In this document: piece by piece, positions 24,167 through 36,279 of the stretch | How positions within the stretch are numbered: the stretch's first letter is position 1 | Layout of the letters: each line of letters opens with the position of its first letter | Source: Girardinichthys multiradiatus | Taxonomy: Eukaryota > Chordata > Actinopteri > Cyprinodontiformes > Goodeidae | Reading direction: 5' to 3' | DNA: 64,000 nucleotides | Assembly: GCF_021462225.1 (NCBI RefSeq) | Contig: NC_061797.1 | Location: 1,605,001-1,669,000 of the forward strand | Position numbers and translations under genes: made by a program | The notes under the pieces: model-generated | Seen by the model: the letters and a program-made list of their open reading frames with translations, nothing else | Database searches by the model: none | What the model was told of the DNA's origin: nothing

Positions 24167-24648
24167 TGTCAGGTTTAAACAACCTAAAATACTTATAACA
24201 TCACAAAAAGAAGAGAGAGAGACAAAGAATTAGTTATTTATTCGCTGCGAGGAGAACGGACAAGATGTGTTCAGTTACAAATCTCATACTGCTCTGAATA
24301 ACATCTGTCCGCTCCTCTCTTTTTATTATCTTTGGGGGCCCCTAGTTACAAAAACATTGTTCTCTAAAGGATGGGAATAAACAGCTGCATCATAAACAGG
24401 TCATAAACTCCTTTATCTTTTAACTACACACTTCCACAGTCTCCCCATCTTTAGGATCAGTGCGTCTTCTGTTCAGCGCAATCAGCCTTCATCTTTATGA
24501 CCTCCTCAACTGGACCTTTGCCTGCAGACAACTCACACATCCTTACTCACACAAACATCATGAAAGGTTATAAAATCAAATAGTCAAATGAAACCACAAG
24601 GAGAAAATATAAGATAAAAGATAAAAACTATATACAATTATTCCAACA
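24167..24648 (-). repeat. ERV-B 5' LTR
   Basis: 482 bp, the partner of 13924-14417, with intact TG and CA ends. ATAAC follows at 24649-24653 as the target duplication. Confidence 0.93.
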
Positions 24649-24653
24649 ATAAC

Positions 24654-26030
24654 CAATTCCAAAGGGAGGCAGTTCATTCCTCCCTCCTATGATATAAACC
24701 TCTTGGTTTGCTAACATTCTGAGACTTTGTTTATAGCCACGTCAAACACCGCTGCTGTTTTTCACTAACAAAGATTATGTTCATTTATAATTGTCTGTAC
24801 ACACAATCAAAAAGTTCCCCATATAATTATTGAAAGACATCCAGATCACATGGCACTTTCTCTGTTTGCGAAAGAGATGTCAACTAGAGTTTGCCTTAAA
24901 GGGAACATTGCTTTTTCCTAATATTTTCCCTACAGTAACAAACATTTAATAAAATCCATTGTTTAAAGAAAACAAGAAACCTATTTTAGTTTGTACATAT
25001 ATACTACCATTGTGCATCTCAAACACTCATTTATCTGTGAAAGACTTACTTGCAAAGACTTAGAATCCAGTATCCTATACTGTAAAAACCTTTCAGTCGT
25101 GCAGGATTGTAAATTTATTCAAGTTCCTGTTTTAAATTCTCCAAGCACTTCCGTCCTCTTCCTGTTCTGATTTCCTGCTGATTCGAATTTTTTGACATTT
25201 AAAGTGCATTCAATGCAATTAAGTCCACTATTAATGTTTATTTCGTAGGAGTCTCACCTCTGATTATTGTTTCATGTTCTCCTGGGGTTACGTTATTTCT
25301 TAGCAACATTCCTAAGTCAAAACCTTGTTCTTTATGTGTTTTTATCTCTGTCTCTGTTCTGGGATCTAATCCAAAAACCATTTCCTGATCCTACTCGCCT
25401 TCTGAAGAATGTTTCCTGGACTTACATTCTCAGCTAATAATAGAGGTTAAACTTCCCACAGAGTTTTTCTTGGGATCTAGGGTAACACCTTCAATCATTA
25501 AAACTGTCATAATTTGCCATTAATATCATTTGAACTTTGTTGTGCATTTGTATTCCTAGCCCTAAATTCTTATATTTTCTCATCCGTTAGTCCTTAACAT
25601 GTAGTGTATAAAATCTAATCTCCTTAATTTTATTAACTAATTTAAAATGTTAATGCATGAGGATTAGGATCAAATTATTGTTCCTTTATCAGTCATTTTG
25701 TAATATCTTTGGCTCATGGTTCTACTACCAGATTTCTAGAAATTTCTATAGTTCTGTTGTTTCCTATGCAACAGTATTAAAGAGTTCTATTTCCATGACA
25801 TATTTCATGCTTCCTGTCCTACAACACATGAAATTGAGCCTAATGCTGTCTTCTTCCAGTTGTTGTTGGACGACTGTTATCACAAGAATATTCATAGTTC
25901 CTCAGAGTTCTATCTGTCTCTGATCAGTATCCTTGAAGAAATCTTATAACCACTAACCATGTGTTTGATTTTGTGCATAAATCGTTTGTTCAGCTTTTTC
26001 CAGTTCATTCATTTCTTGGGAAACTTCATC
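24654..26030. other. No assignable gene
   Basis: AT-rich sequence flanking ERV-B. On the minus strand between about 25.5 and 25.2 kb there is a patchily open stretch (FGLDPRTETEIKTHKEQGF) that might be an old coding relic. I could not assign it. Confidence 0.4.
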
Positions 26031-27026
26031 CTCCGGCACCTGGACTCCACAGGAACCTATGCCAGGATCCTGTTTGTGGATTTCAGCTCTGCCTTCAACA
26101 CCATTGTCCCAGTTCTGCTACAGGAGAAGCTCTCCCAGCTGAGTGTGCCCGACTCCACCTGCAGGTGGATCACTGACTTCCTGTCTGACAGGAAGCAGCA
26201 CGTGAGGCTGGGGAAGCACGTCTCTGACTCCCTGACCATCAGCACCGGTTCCCCCCAAGGCTGTGTTCTCTCTCCTCTGCTCTTCTCCCTGTACACCAAC
26301 AGCTGCACCTCCAGTCACCAGTCTGTCAAGCTTCTGAAGTTTGCGGACGACACCACCCTGATCGGACTCATCTCTGATGGTGACGAGTCCGCGTACAGAT
26401 GGGAGGTGGACCATCTGTTGGACTGGTGCAGCCAGAACAACCTTGAGCTCAACGCTCTAAAGACAGTGGAGATGGTTGTGGACTTCAGGCAGAACCCAGC
26501 CCCACCTGCCCCCATCACCCTCTGTGACTCCACAATTGACACTGTGGAATCTTTCCGCTTCCTGGGAACCATCATCTCCCAGGATCTCAAGTGGGAGCCA
26601 AACATCAGCTCCCTCATCAAGAAAGCCCAGCAGAGGATGTTCTTCCTGCGGCAGCTGAAGAAATTCAACCTGCCAAAGACTATGATGCTGCACTTCTACA
26701 CAGCCATCATTGAGTCCATCCTCACCTCCTCCATCACCATCTGGTACGCCACTGCCAAGGATAAGGGCAGGCTGCAGCGTGTCATTCGGCCTGCTGAGAA
26801 GGTGATTGGCTGCAGTCTATTGTCGCTCCAGGAACTGTACACCTCCAGGACCCTGAAGCGGGCAGGGAAGATTCTGGCTGATTCCTCCCACCCCGGTCAC
26901 AGACTCTTTGAAACTTTCCCCTCTGGCAGGAGGCTGCGGTCCATCCGGACCAAAACCTCACGCCACAAGAACAGTTTTTTCCCATCTGCCACCAGCCTGG
27001 TTAACAAAGCCCGGAAACCACCCTGA
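26031..27026 (+). pseudogene. L2-like LINE reverse transcriptase, 5'-truncated (copy 1)
   Basis: About 330 open codons from HLDSTGTYARILFVDFSSAFNT (first Asp) through STGSPQGCVLSPLLF, the catalytic FADDTTLIG (about 26340) and the thumb to the C terminus (TSRHKNSFFPSA). The palm and post-palm layout fits the L2/Rex-type non-LTR group. The endonuclease domain and 5' end are missing, as usual for target-primed copies. The frame is still intact, so the copy is not very old. The upstream Met at 25959 is not part of the LINE homology. Confidence 0.85.
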
Positions 27027-27372
27027 CACTCTCCCTTTCCCCCACACCCCACCTTTTTTTGCTGACAGGACACTTGTAAACTGTAACTCTATGCGTTACA
27101 TTAACGCTCAGCTTGGACTCCTGCTTTACTTGCATTGCCATACTTGCACAATGATCACCTGCACTGTTGTATTGCTCTTGCATCTTATACTGCTCTATAC
27201 TTACTCTCACTCACTTAAAACTGTGCACATATATTTATATTATATTGTAGATATGTTTATACTGTTTAATTTGTATTGTATTGCACTGACTACGCCAAAA
27301 CAAATTCCTTGTATGTCCAAAAACGTACTTGGCAATAAAGCTTTTCTGATTCTGATTCTGATTCTGATTCTC
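27027..27372 (+). repeat. LINE copy 1 3' UTR and hexamer tail
   Basis: An AT-rich 3' UTR ends in aataaagctttt followed by four copies of tgattc (27346-27372). Short 3' tandem repeats are characteristic of L2/CR1-type LINEs and mark the 3' end. Confidence 0.8.
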
Positions 27373-28280
27373 AAAATAAGTTGCATATTAATCATATTGG
27401 TTTTGCAGTTAGTTCCCGGTGGTGGTTTGTAAGGCTTCTAAAATCTATTTTCGCTTTACATCTGAAAATACTCTAACAGTCTCTTGAAGATCAAATTTCA
27501 AGGTTAAATGTGTGACAACGATAAAGAGCCACATTCCTTTCCCAGCAATCCTCAACAAAAACAAATAAATAAATACTCCTTCGACCAAAAACTCAGAACT
27601 GCCAGTTCTGTCATTTGAAAAAAAATTTCCTGTTAAATTTTATCCACTAAAAGCGTAATTCTACGCAAGTCACCTCCAGTCTAACATAAACAACTGTCTG
27701 AAGTTGTGAAATGTTTCTCAATGTTCCACAATTCTATTCCTCAACATATGTTTTGAGGCCTCTAATCTGTTGTAAAACTACTGTTTGCTAACACTGATGT
27801 TTTTCAACAATTTTACATTCAGCACAAATACTTAAAAGGTAGAAAAACGAAGAATATTCCACAGTGTAATTCTTTGAAGCAACTTAGTAAAGTGCTTACA
27901 ATAAATCAAATATTTCAAATGTTCTACACCTAGTTTGCTATTTAGTCAACTGAAAATAGTTTTTTAATTGTCCCTTCGTTTACTTGTTGTCCTAACTATG
28001 TGAATGCTTTACTGTTCAAATGTATTCGACACATGGATTGTATTGTAGGAATGACTCATCGGTATCCCTATGGCCACTTCCAGTTTCAATTAGATAAATC
28101 ACGAGGCAACATTACGGTTGTTTCTGTACCTTACCTTCCCCTATGAAACAGATCATTTGATAACATTTGTATGTCTTCCATTGGAACAAAGTGGGTAGAA
28201 TGCGAAAGATTAGCAGCTTCTGAAAAAAAAAGAAAAGAGAAAACTTAAAGCAATACAGTTAGTTATTTGTTAGTCAGATT
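27373..28280. other. No gene seen
   Basis: AT-rich, with many stops in all frames and no recognisable repeat edge. Confidence 0.5.
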
Positions 28281-29165
28281 AAGCTCACCCAGCTCAATGT
28301 CCCAGCCTCCACCTGTCAGTGGATCAACAGCTTCCTGACGGACCGACATCAGCAGGTGAGACTGGGGAGCATCTTCTCCCGATCCAGATCAATAAGTACT
28401 GGTGCCACCCAGGGCTGTGTTCTATCCCCACTCCTCTTCTCCCTGTACACAAATGACTGCACCTCACCGGACTCGTTCGTGAAATTCCTTAAGTTTGTAG
28501 ATGACACCACTGTCATTGGACTGATCCAGGACGGTGATGAGTCTGCATACAGACAGCAGGTGGATCGGCTGGTACACTGGTGCATTCAGAACTACCTTGA
28601 ACTCAACCCACTCAAGACTGTGGAAATGGTGGTGGACTTTCGGAGAACACCACCCCCATACACCCCCCTCACCATCCTCAGCAACACTGTATCGGCTGTG
28701 GACTACTTCAGGTTCTTAGGAGCCACCATCTCTGAGGACCTGAGATGGTCTTCACACATAGACACTGTTCGAAAGAAGGCCCAGCAGAGACTGTACTTCC
28801 TGAGGCAACTCAAGAAGTTCAACCTTCCACAAGAGCTGCTGGTCATCTTCTACACTGCCATCATTCAGTCTGTCCTGTCTTCATCCATCTCAGTGTGGTT
28901 TGGCTCATCCACAAAACAGGACAGGTGCAGACTGCAACAAATAATCAGGAATGCAGAGAGAATAATCAGGGCTGACCTTCCCTACATCCAGGACTTATAC
29001 AGGTCTAGGGTCAGGAAAAGAGGTGCTAAAAACTCTGCAGACCCAACACACCCTGCACATAAACTGTTCAGAGCTTTACCTTCAGGCCACCGCTACAGAG
29101 CACTGTTCGTTAAAACCAGCCACCACAGAGACAGTTTCTTCCCCCCCAGGCTGTTTCTCTGTTGA
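28281..29165 (+). pseudogene. L2-like LINE reverse transcriptase (copy 2), interrupted by Tc1
   Basis: 295 open codons from KLTQLNVPASTCQWI to the SFFPPR region, collinear with copy 1 but clearly diverged from it. The catalytic motif is FVDD rather than FADD. It starts further downstream than copy 1. The 3' UTR continues to 29220, where a Tc1 element is inserted, and appears to resume at 30813 (tatttgcacaaatgc). Confidence 0.85.
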
Positions 29166-29220
29166 ACATTCAACAAAACAACAGCATACAGATGTTGCAA
29201 ATGCACCTTTTTATTATATA

Positions 29221-30812
29221 CAGGTCCTTCTCAAAATATTAGCATATTGTGATAAAGTTCATTATTTTCCATAATGTAATGATGAAAATTTAACATTCAT
29301 ATATTTTAGATTCATTGCACACTAACTGAAATATTTCAGGTCTTTTATTGTCTTAATATGGATGATTTTGGCATACAGCTCATGAAAACCCAAAATTCCT
29401 ATTTCACAAAATTAGCATAACATTAAAAGGGTCTCTAAACGAGCTATGAACCTAATCATCTGAATCAACGAGTTAACTCTAAACACCTGCAAAAGATTCT
29501 TGAGGCCTTTAAAACTCCCAGCCTGGTTCATCACTCAAAACCCCAATCATGGGTAAGACTGCCGACCTGACTGCTGTCCAGAAGGCCACTATTGACACCC
29601 TCAAGCAAGAAGGTAAGACACAGACAGAAATGTCTGAACGAATAGGCTGTTCCCAGAGTGCTGTATCAAGGGAAGTCTGTGGGAAGGAAAAAGTGTGGCA
29701 GAAAACACTGCACAACGAGAAGAGGTGACCGGACCCTGAGGAAGATTGTGGAGAAGGGCCGGTTCCAGACCTTGGGGGACCTGCGGAAGCAGTGGACTGA
29801 GTCTGGAGTAGAAACATCCAGAGCCACCGTGCACAGGCGTGTGCAGGAAATGGGCTACAGGTGCCGCATTCCCCAGGTCAAGCCACTTTTGAACCAGAAA
29901 CAGCGGCAGAAGCGCCTGACCTGGGCTACAGAGAAGCAGCACTGGACTGTTGCTCAGTGGTCCAAAGTACTTTTTTCGGATGAAAGCAAATTCTGCATGT
30001 CATTCGGAAATCAAGGTGCCAGAGTCTGGAGGAAGACTGGGGAGAAGGAAATGCCAAAATGCCAGAAGTCCAGTGTCAAGTACCTACAGTCAGTGATGGT
30101 CTGGGGTGCCGTGTCAGCTGCTGCTGTTGGTCCACTGTGTTTTATCAAGGGCAGGGTCAATGCAGCTAGCTATCAGGAGATTTTGGAGCACTTCATGCTT
30201 CCATCTGCTGAAAAGCTTTATGGAGATGAAGATTTAATTTTTCAGCACAACCTGGCACCTGCTCACAGTGCCAAAACCACTGGTAAATGGTTTACTGACC
30301 ATGGTATCACTGTGCTCAATTGGCCTGCCAACTCTCCTGACCTGAACCCCATAGAGAATCTGTGGGATATTGTGAAGAGAACGTTGAGAGACTCAAGACC
30401 CAACACTCTGGATGAGCTAAAGGCCGCTATCGTAGCATCCTGGGCCTCCATAAGACCTCAGCAGTGCCACAGGCTGATTGCCTCCATGCCACGCCGCATT
30501 GAAGCAGTCATTTCTGCCAAAGGATTCCCGACGAAGTATTGAATGCATAACTGTACATGATTATTTGAAGGTTGACGTTTTTTGTATTAAAAACACTTTT
30601 CTTTTTTTGGTCGGATGAAATATGCTAATTTTGTGAGATAGGAATTTTGGGTTTTCATGAGCTGTATGCCATCCGTATTAAGACAATAAAAGACCTGAAA
30701 TATTTCAGTTAGTGTGCAATGAATCTAAAATATATGAATGTTAAATTTTCATCATTACATTATGGAAAATAATGAACTTTATCACAAATGCTAATATTTT
30801 GAGAAGGACCTG
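29221..30812 (+). mobile_element. Tc1-B copy 1
   Basis: 1592 bp with inverted repeats of about 200 bp (caggtccttctcaaaatatt ... ttttgagaaggacctg) between TA dinucleotides at 29219-29220 and 30813-30814. It lies in the 3' UTR of LINE copy 2. The same family recurs at 49932-51465. Confidence 0.95.
29549..30542 (+). pseudogene. Tc1-B transposase, one 10-bp deletion
   Basis: The N-terminal helix-turn-helix starts at 29549 (MGKTADLTAVQKATIDTL). Compared with copy 2, ten bases are missing near 29671, which shifts the frame. From 29658 the remaining 294 codons are open through the second HTH, LFSDESKF (first Asp), FQHNLAPAHSA and NPIENLW (Glu). The second catalytic position reads HN here and HD in copy 2, so the second Asp is also changed. 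Otherwise it is well preserved. Confidence 0.9.
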
Positions 30813-30849
30813 TATTTGCACAAATGCAGTATAAATTTGTTTAAAATGT

Positions 30850-32268
30850 CTGGTTACTCTGAGCTTTTTAATTTGTCCCATTTTAACATCTTGAATATCT
30901 TATATACCTTTATAAAGTGAACTTGTATTTATCATCTGGTTGGAGCTCAAAAGGCAATGAATTATTTTGCTAAGGAAAGAACTCATGATGGCCATCAATG
31001 TTTTGTTCAGTAGCTGTTTAATTTTATAGCTTATTCTAATTCAATTTCAGAAATTTGTTATTAGTCCCCAAGTGATTAATAAACAAATTTGGCCAAATGG
31101 TTTTATTTATTTATTTATTATAATTTTGTTTATGTATTTATTTTAAGATTTGAGAGATATTTGGTTATTCTATGTTTTGTAAACAGAAAAATGAATTTAA
31201 TTGATCTAAGTGAATCTTTTTAGCACATCTTGCATTTTATCTCTACAGCCTCTGGTGTGATCTGACTGGGGTGTTCAGCAAGGCTTTGTGCTGCTCTGTC
31301 CAAGGCCTTGTTAACGTGTGTGGAGACCATTCTTTTGCTCGGCCTTTTATTTTGTCGGCTCCAGCATTCTTCTCTGTCATCTGAGATCTGAGCAGGCCTT
31401 GCACCAGTGCTCTGTTGTCCACGCAGGCTCTTCTGTGGATGTTCAGTTTGGTTCTCCATGTTAACAGGCTGTAATTCATTGAGTAATCAGTCAGAAAAAA
31501 TACCAGGCAGCTTCCTTCATGAGACTTTGCCTCGATACAAGAGACACAATATTTTCAACCTTTCTGCCATAACAGAACATTTCCATTGTTTAATGGCTGC
31601 ATTATTGTTTCTGCAAGATGAGTTCATTTGTTTGTTTATTTATTTATTCTTAAGCATAAAAACGTTGTATTTGTAAATTATTATCATGCCTCTGTTTGTA
31701 AAACTTTGAGAAACTGATTAAAATTTCATTTTTCTAATATTAATTTTGTTGAGGTACTTGGCAAAATTGGCAAAGTTCTCCCAATAGCAAAATCCATAAC
31801 ATTACCGTTGTCATTTTTAAATGATAAGCCAGTAACTTACTATTCATATTCCTTTTTAACTGTTCCTTATTTGTTTTGTTTTTTCATTAAGTCATTGTAT
31901 CACTATGTCCCTTAATGTTTAATCTAAAGAAATGACCATTCTGGGATGGACCAACTAAAATCTCTGGTAAATCTTTTTCTTCCTACAATAAATTGATTAT
32001 TGTTAAATCACAAGTCATTTATCTTCACCTGTCTGATATTAATCATTAAATCAAGCTGTATTCTCTGTTTTTCATTTGTTTCTCTTGGTTTGTTACACCT
32101 CTCACTTTCTGATTTTTATATTGTTCTACAAAATAAAATAACAAAAAACTCATATTACACTAAAAACACATTTGCACACTAACTAAGCAAGGATAAAGCA
32201 TAGACTGTCATATTGTATTATCCCAACATTCAGGTTAATGAAACAGTTTGAACCTGATCCGAGAATTT
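30850..32268. other. No assignable gene
   Basis: AT-rich DNA between LINE copy 2 and ERV-C, with a short (TTTA)n run near 31110. A minus-strand open stretch (31459-31220, 79 codons, MENQTEHPQKSLRGQQ) is preceded by an acceptor-like gaattacag, but I do not recognise it. Confidence 0.4.
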
Positions 32269-32430
32269 TGATAGGTATTATTTAGTCAACTCAGAGGTAA
32301 GGAACGACACAGAGTCAGTTATACTTGCGGCAAGGGTAGGTCACACTCTGCAGTGCAAAAACTACGAAGTATTAACACTCCTCCCTCTTTATTTATACAT
32401 GCTTGGTCACACACAGTTCAACAAACATTC

Positions 32431-32466
<36 letters not shown>

Positions 32467-32699
32467 TGTGTGTGGGGTCAGAAAGGTTAGGGTTCATTTG
32501 TCTTGATTATAAACAAACAGAGGAAGTGGGAAGTGGGGACCTGGTGAATAGCCCCAGATGCTGCTAGTAAAATAATAAAAGAATAAAAGAATAAAAGCAT
32601 AACTCATTCTTGTGACCATCTCCCTTCCTGTAACATGTAAGGAGGGAAAAGCACTTAGATGAGTGATAAACAATACAAAAAGTCATAAAAACCCTAACA
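32269..32699 (-). repeat. ERV-C 3' LTR with GT microsatellite
   Basis: Runs from tgataggtat to ccctaaca on the + strand. It includes a (GT)n run at about 32434-32475 and, on the minus strand, an overlapping TATAAATAAA that could serve as TATA box and poly(A) signal. Confidence 0.93.
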
Positions 32700-32710
32700 G
32701 TCCCCCCCTG
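32700..32710 (-). other. ERV-C polypurine tract
   Basis: Minus strand cagggggggac directly precedes the LTR start TGTTAGGG. Confidence 0.75.
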
Positions 32711-33044
32711 TTTTATCACGAATAAGTCATGAGTAAATACATGTAAAATGAAACACTCTGTGTAAGCACAAACCCACAGGACGGAAAACAGATTATTTTG
32801 TGGGAAACACTTACACGGTCCCTCCGCCCAGGCGACCACCAATCATGGCAGAGTAAAACAATATAATAAAACAAAGAAACAAAATGTAATAATAAAAAAT
32901 GAAAGAATTAAAACAAGCCTTTTTCATATCATCATTGCACTTTTTCTCATTTCACTTAAACAGCAACTTCTTTCGATTTTCTGCTATAAGGTCATTTTAT
33001 GAAGTACAAGTACGAATATACTCAGGCATTGAAGATATATTCAT

Positions 33045-33212
33045 TTACAACATGTCATCATAATCATCTGTTTTTGGGTCCAGTGTCCATCTTGTCCATC
33101 TCTTCTCGTGTGATGTTACATCCTGTGGATCCTGTCTTAAACAGAGAAAGAGCCCTGCTACCAGGTTTAAGCTCAGGCTTATCAGTCCTGTCCACACGTT
33201 ACAAAAAGCCAT
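33045..33212 (-). pseudogene. env: ERV-C env tail remnant
   Basis: A 55-codon frame with one hydrophobic segment (GLISLSLNLVAGLFLCL) and an acidic end (KTDDYDDML) like the tails of the other ERV Env proteins here. It lies where env should end. It is either the leftover of a deletion or a leader-type ORF. Confidence 0.4.
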
Positions 33213-33346
33213 GCTAAATTGGTCACAGGTCAGTTGTTTTCTTCGCCTGTTTGAGATGTTGGACCATATGGGTCCAACCCCTTTGTACCCGGTCCTTCCC
33301 CTGTTACCCCGTTGGTTGGTTTGGCTCCTGTAATGGTGATATTAGC

Positions 33347-35085
33347 TTACAGTGGCTCTTGTGGATCCAGGATGGTCTCTGCAATTTTCAGAGCTGTCAA
33401 TGTGGTCAGGAGAACACGGTATGGCCCTCTCCAGCAGGGGGTGCTCCAGTCCATTCTGTGAAGTGTCTTAATCAGGACCAGGTCCCCAGGCCTCAGGTTG
33501 TTCTGTGAAATTGGAGCAGAATTTACTGGCAGACTACTGGACAACTGTACTTCTTTTGTTTGTAACATCTTGTTCATCCATTCAGCTAATGATGTTTCCT
33601 GCTGTGCTTTTCCTATGTCATCCATTTCTGATGGCAATGGTAAAGGTCTGCCATGTACTATTTCAAATGGAGTGAGACCAGTTTGATTGGGAGTTATTCT
33701 CATCCATAATTTAACCAGAGATAGACATTCAGGCCATGTACTATTTTTTATTGTTCCATTTGTTCGTTCAACCAGCCCAGCAGAATGTGGGTGGTAAGAA
33801 CAATGGTTTTTTAACTGAAACCCTAATGCTTTAGAGCACAGTTCTATTACATTATTTACAAAATGAGTCCCATTATCTGATCTTATGATTTGTGTGATAC
33901 CATATGTAGGGAAGAAATGTGTCACTAAACTCTTCGCCACTGTGAGCGCATCACAGTGTTTTGCAGGGTACATCTCAACCCACTTCGAAAATGCATCTAT
34001 GACCACTAAACAATATTTCTTTCCCCCTGACCATGATAACTCTATGAAATCCATGTGTATCGTGTGAAAGGGATAAATTGCTGCTGGCAACTGGCCTCTT
34101 TTGGGTCTCATGTTCCCCTGTGGATTATGTTTGCAGCAAATAATACATGATCTACAAAAGTTTTTTGCATAGTCAGAAAAATTTATGGTATGGAAATGTA
34201 AATTTACTAAGTGTATCATTCCCCCTCTCGACACATGGGAAACCCTGTGTGTCGCATGGGCCACCATCTTGTATAAATTATTTGGTAATATTGGCTTATT
34301 TCCCAAATGATAAATGTCATCTTTCTTTATGGCCCCTCTATTCAGCCAAGATTTAACTTCTGCAGCTGGTGCAGATTGTTGTGAATCTTTCAGCACATCT
34401 GTATCTATAAATTGGAGATCTGACATTTTCAAAGTGAGGGGAAGTCTCGAAGCTATTTTAGCAGAAATATCAGCAAAGGTGTTCCCCTTCGTTTCCATGG
34501 TTTCATCAGATTGATGCGCTTTACATTTACAAAGTGCTATTTTTGCAGGTAGCTGGATAGCTAACAGCAGTCGTTTTAACAGATTAAAATGTGTCAATTC
34601 TGTTCTAGCTGATGTTTTAAACCCTCTATTTTCTCATATTTTAGCAAAATGGTGAACAGAAACGAATACATATTGGCTGTCTGTATAAATGGTCAGGATT
34701 TTTCCTTCATATAATTCACACGCTCTGATAACAGCATACAGCTCTGCAGTCTGTGCTGAGCATGTATGGGGCAGGGCCTGTGATTCTATAATTTTAGTTT
34801 CAGTGGTTACTGCATAACGAACTCTGTTTTTTCCATATTCATTTTTTAATGCTGATCCATCTACAAAAAATATTTGTGAGTTTTCCAGAGGAGTCTGAGA
34901 AATATCTTGCCTAGGTTTTGTCTCTTCCTCAACCTTTGTTTTACAAGAATGTGGTTTTCCATCTTCTGCTGTTGGAATTAATGTGCTAGGGTTTAGTGGA
35001 CCACATCTTTGCAGAGTTATATTTGGTTGTGAGAGTAACAATGAGGTCAACGTAATATGCCTTTCATGAGTCAAGGAAGGAAGTG
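33347..35085 (-). pseudogene. pol: ERV-C RNase H and integrase
   Basis: RNase H (FFVDGSALKN, AQTAELYAV, IYTDSQYVF) is followed in the same frame by one TGA at 34636-34634. After that a 416-codon open frame covers the RNase H end, the integrase zinc finger (HATHRVSHVS ... CIICCKHN), all three catalytic residues (HMDFIEL, SDNGTHF, GLVERTNG) and the C-terminal domain (WRGPYRV). A short internal loss follows GTIKNSTW. This is the best preserved integrase of the four ERVs. Confidence 0.85.
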
Positions 35086-35096
35086 AAGTTTGTAGC

Positions 35097-36267
35097 TGTC
35101 AGAAACAAAAACAGAGTTCCGGCGGGCGACCAGGAGGTCGTCCCCAGCAGGCACAGAGTTCCGGCGGGTGACCAGGAGGTCGTCCCCAGCAGGCACAGAG
35201 TTCCGGCGGGCGACCAGGCGAACCCTCAGAGGCTGAAGCAGAGTCTGGCGAACCCTCAGAGGCTGAAGCAGAGCCTGACGAACCCTCAGAGGCTGAAGCA
35301 GAGCCTGGCGAACCCTCAGAGGCTGAAGCAGAGCCTGGTGAACCCTCAGAGGCTGAAGCAGAGCCTGGCGAACCCTCGTCTCTGGGTTCAAAGGCCAGAA
35401 CGAGGACAAACTGTTCCCTGAACCCCTCATGAACAGGGTTCAATGGCGGCACTTCCTCCTCGAACCCCTCGTCGCAGGGTTCAGAAGCCAGAACAAGGAC
35501 AAAACGTTCCTTGAACCCTTCAGGAACAGGGTCCGGCGTCGATCCCTCCTCGAACCCCTCGTTGCAGGGCTCAGAGGCCAGAACAAGGACCAGTTCCTCA
35601 CTAAACCCCTGCAGACTAGGAACAGGAGCTGAGGCGTCGGCGGGACCCTCAGTGACGTGAGCAGGAGCTGAGGCGTCGGCAGGACCCCCAGTGACGTGAG
35701 CAGGAGCTGAGGAGTCGGCAGGACCCCCAGTGGCGTGAGCAGGAGCTGACGCGTCGGCAGGGCCCCGAGCGGCGTGAGCAGGAGCTGAGGTGTCGGCAGG
35801 ACCCCCAGTGACTTGAGCAGGAGCTGACGCGTCGGCAGGGCCCCGAGCGGCGTGAGCAGGAGCTGAGGTGTCGGCAGGACCCCCAGTGACTTGAGCAGGA
35901 GCTGAGGCGTCGACAGGACCCCCAGGAACTTGAGCAGGGGCTGAGGCGTCGGCAGGACCCCCAGGGACTTGAGCAGGGGCTGAGGCGTCGGCAGGACCCC
36001 CAAGGACTTGAGCAGAGGCTGAGGCGTCGCAGAGACCCTCAGTGGCGTGAGCAGAGGCTGAGGCGTCGCAGAGACCCTCAGTGGCGTGAGCAGAGGCTGA
36101 GGCGTCGCAGAGACCCTCAGCGGCGTGAGCAGAGGCTGAGGCGTCGCAGAGACCCTCAGCGGCGTGAGCAGAGGCTGAGGCGTTGCAGAGACCCTCAGCG
36201 GCGTGAGCAGAGGCTGAGGCGTCGCAGAGACCCTCAGCCAAAAACCAAACAACCCCAAATCATAACA
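35097..36267. mobile_element. Solo-LTR-like TG...CA element made of coding-like tandem repeats
   Basis: The insert begins TGTCAGAAAC, ends CATAACA, and is flanked on both sides by GTAGC (35092-35096 and 36268-36272), a perfect 5-bp target duplication. ERV-C pol homology resumes on both sides of it. Nearly the whole 1171 bp is tandem repeat in blocks: 42-bp units (35109-35215), 30-bp units (35219-35385), longer units (35385-35620), and two 39-bp families (35628-36000 and 36003-36236). All units are multiples of three, so frames stay open by construction; one minus frame runs 380 codons (SEGSPGSASA- and EGLCDASASAHA-type repeats). The ends resemble the nearby gypsy LTR (TGTCAGGG...GTAACA). Confidence 0.75.
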
Positions 36268-36279
36268 GTAGCAATACAA

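Larger units (their letters stand above)
13924..24648 (-). mobile_element. ERV-B, full-length endogenous retrovirus with both LTRs
   Basis: Two long, nearly identical LTRs face the same way and end in TG...CA on both copies. The provirus is flanked by ATAAC at 13919-13923 and 24649-24653, a 5-bp target duplication. From right to left it holds PBS, gag, pro, RT, RNase H, a truncated integrase, env and a polypurine tract. It has many frameshifts, an integrase-core deletion and a 2.2-kb foreign repeat near its 3' end, so it is defective. The LTRs differ by a few substitutions and two indels, so the insertion is fairly young. Confidence 0.92.

Noticed and set aside
25959..26030. N-terminal extension of LINE copy 1
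   Set aside because: The residues before HLDSTGTY do not continue the RT homology and belong to flanking DNA.
26057..26985. Antisense open frames over LINE copy 1
   Set aside because: They mirror the strongly coding sense strand and have no motif of their own.
32434..32475. GT microsatellite as an independent feature
   Set aside because: It is part of both ERV-C LTRs and so arrived with the provirus.
35097..36267. CRISPR-like regular repeats
   Set aside because: Units are head-to-tail without unique spacers, and the context is a fish genome.
35083..36279. Three long reading frames on both strands across the tandem-repeat element
   Set aside because: Repeat units are multiples of three, so openness in several frames follows from the repetition and is not by itself evidence of a gene. 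One frame is described with the element only.
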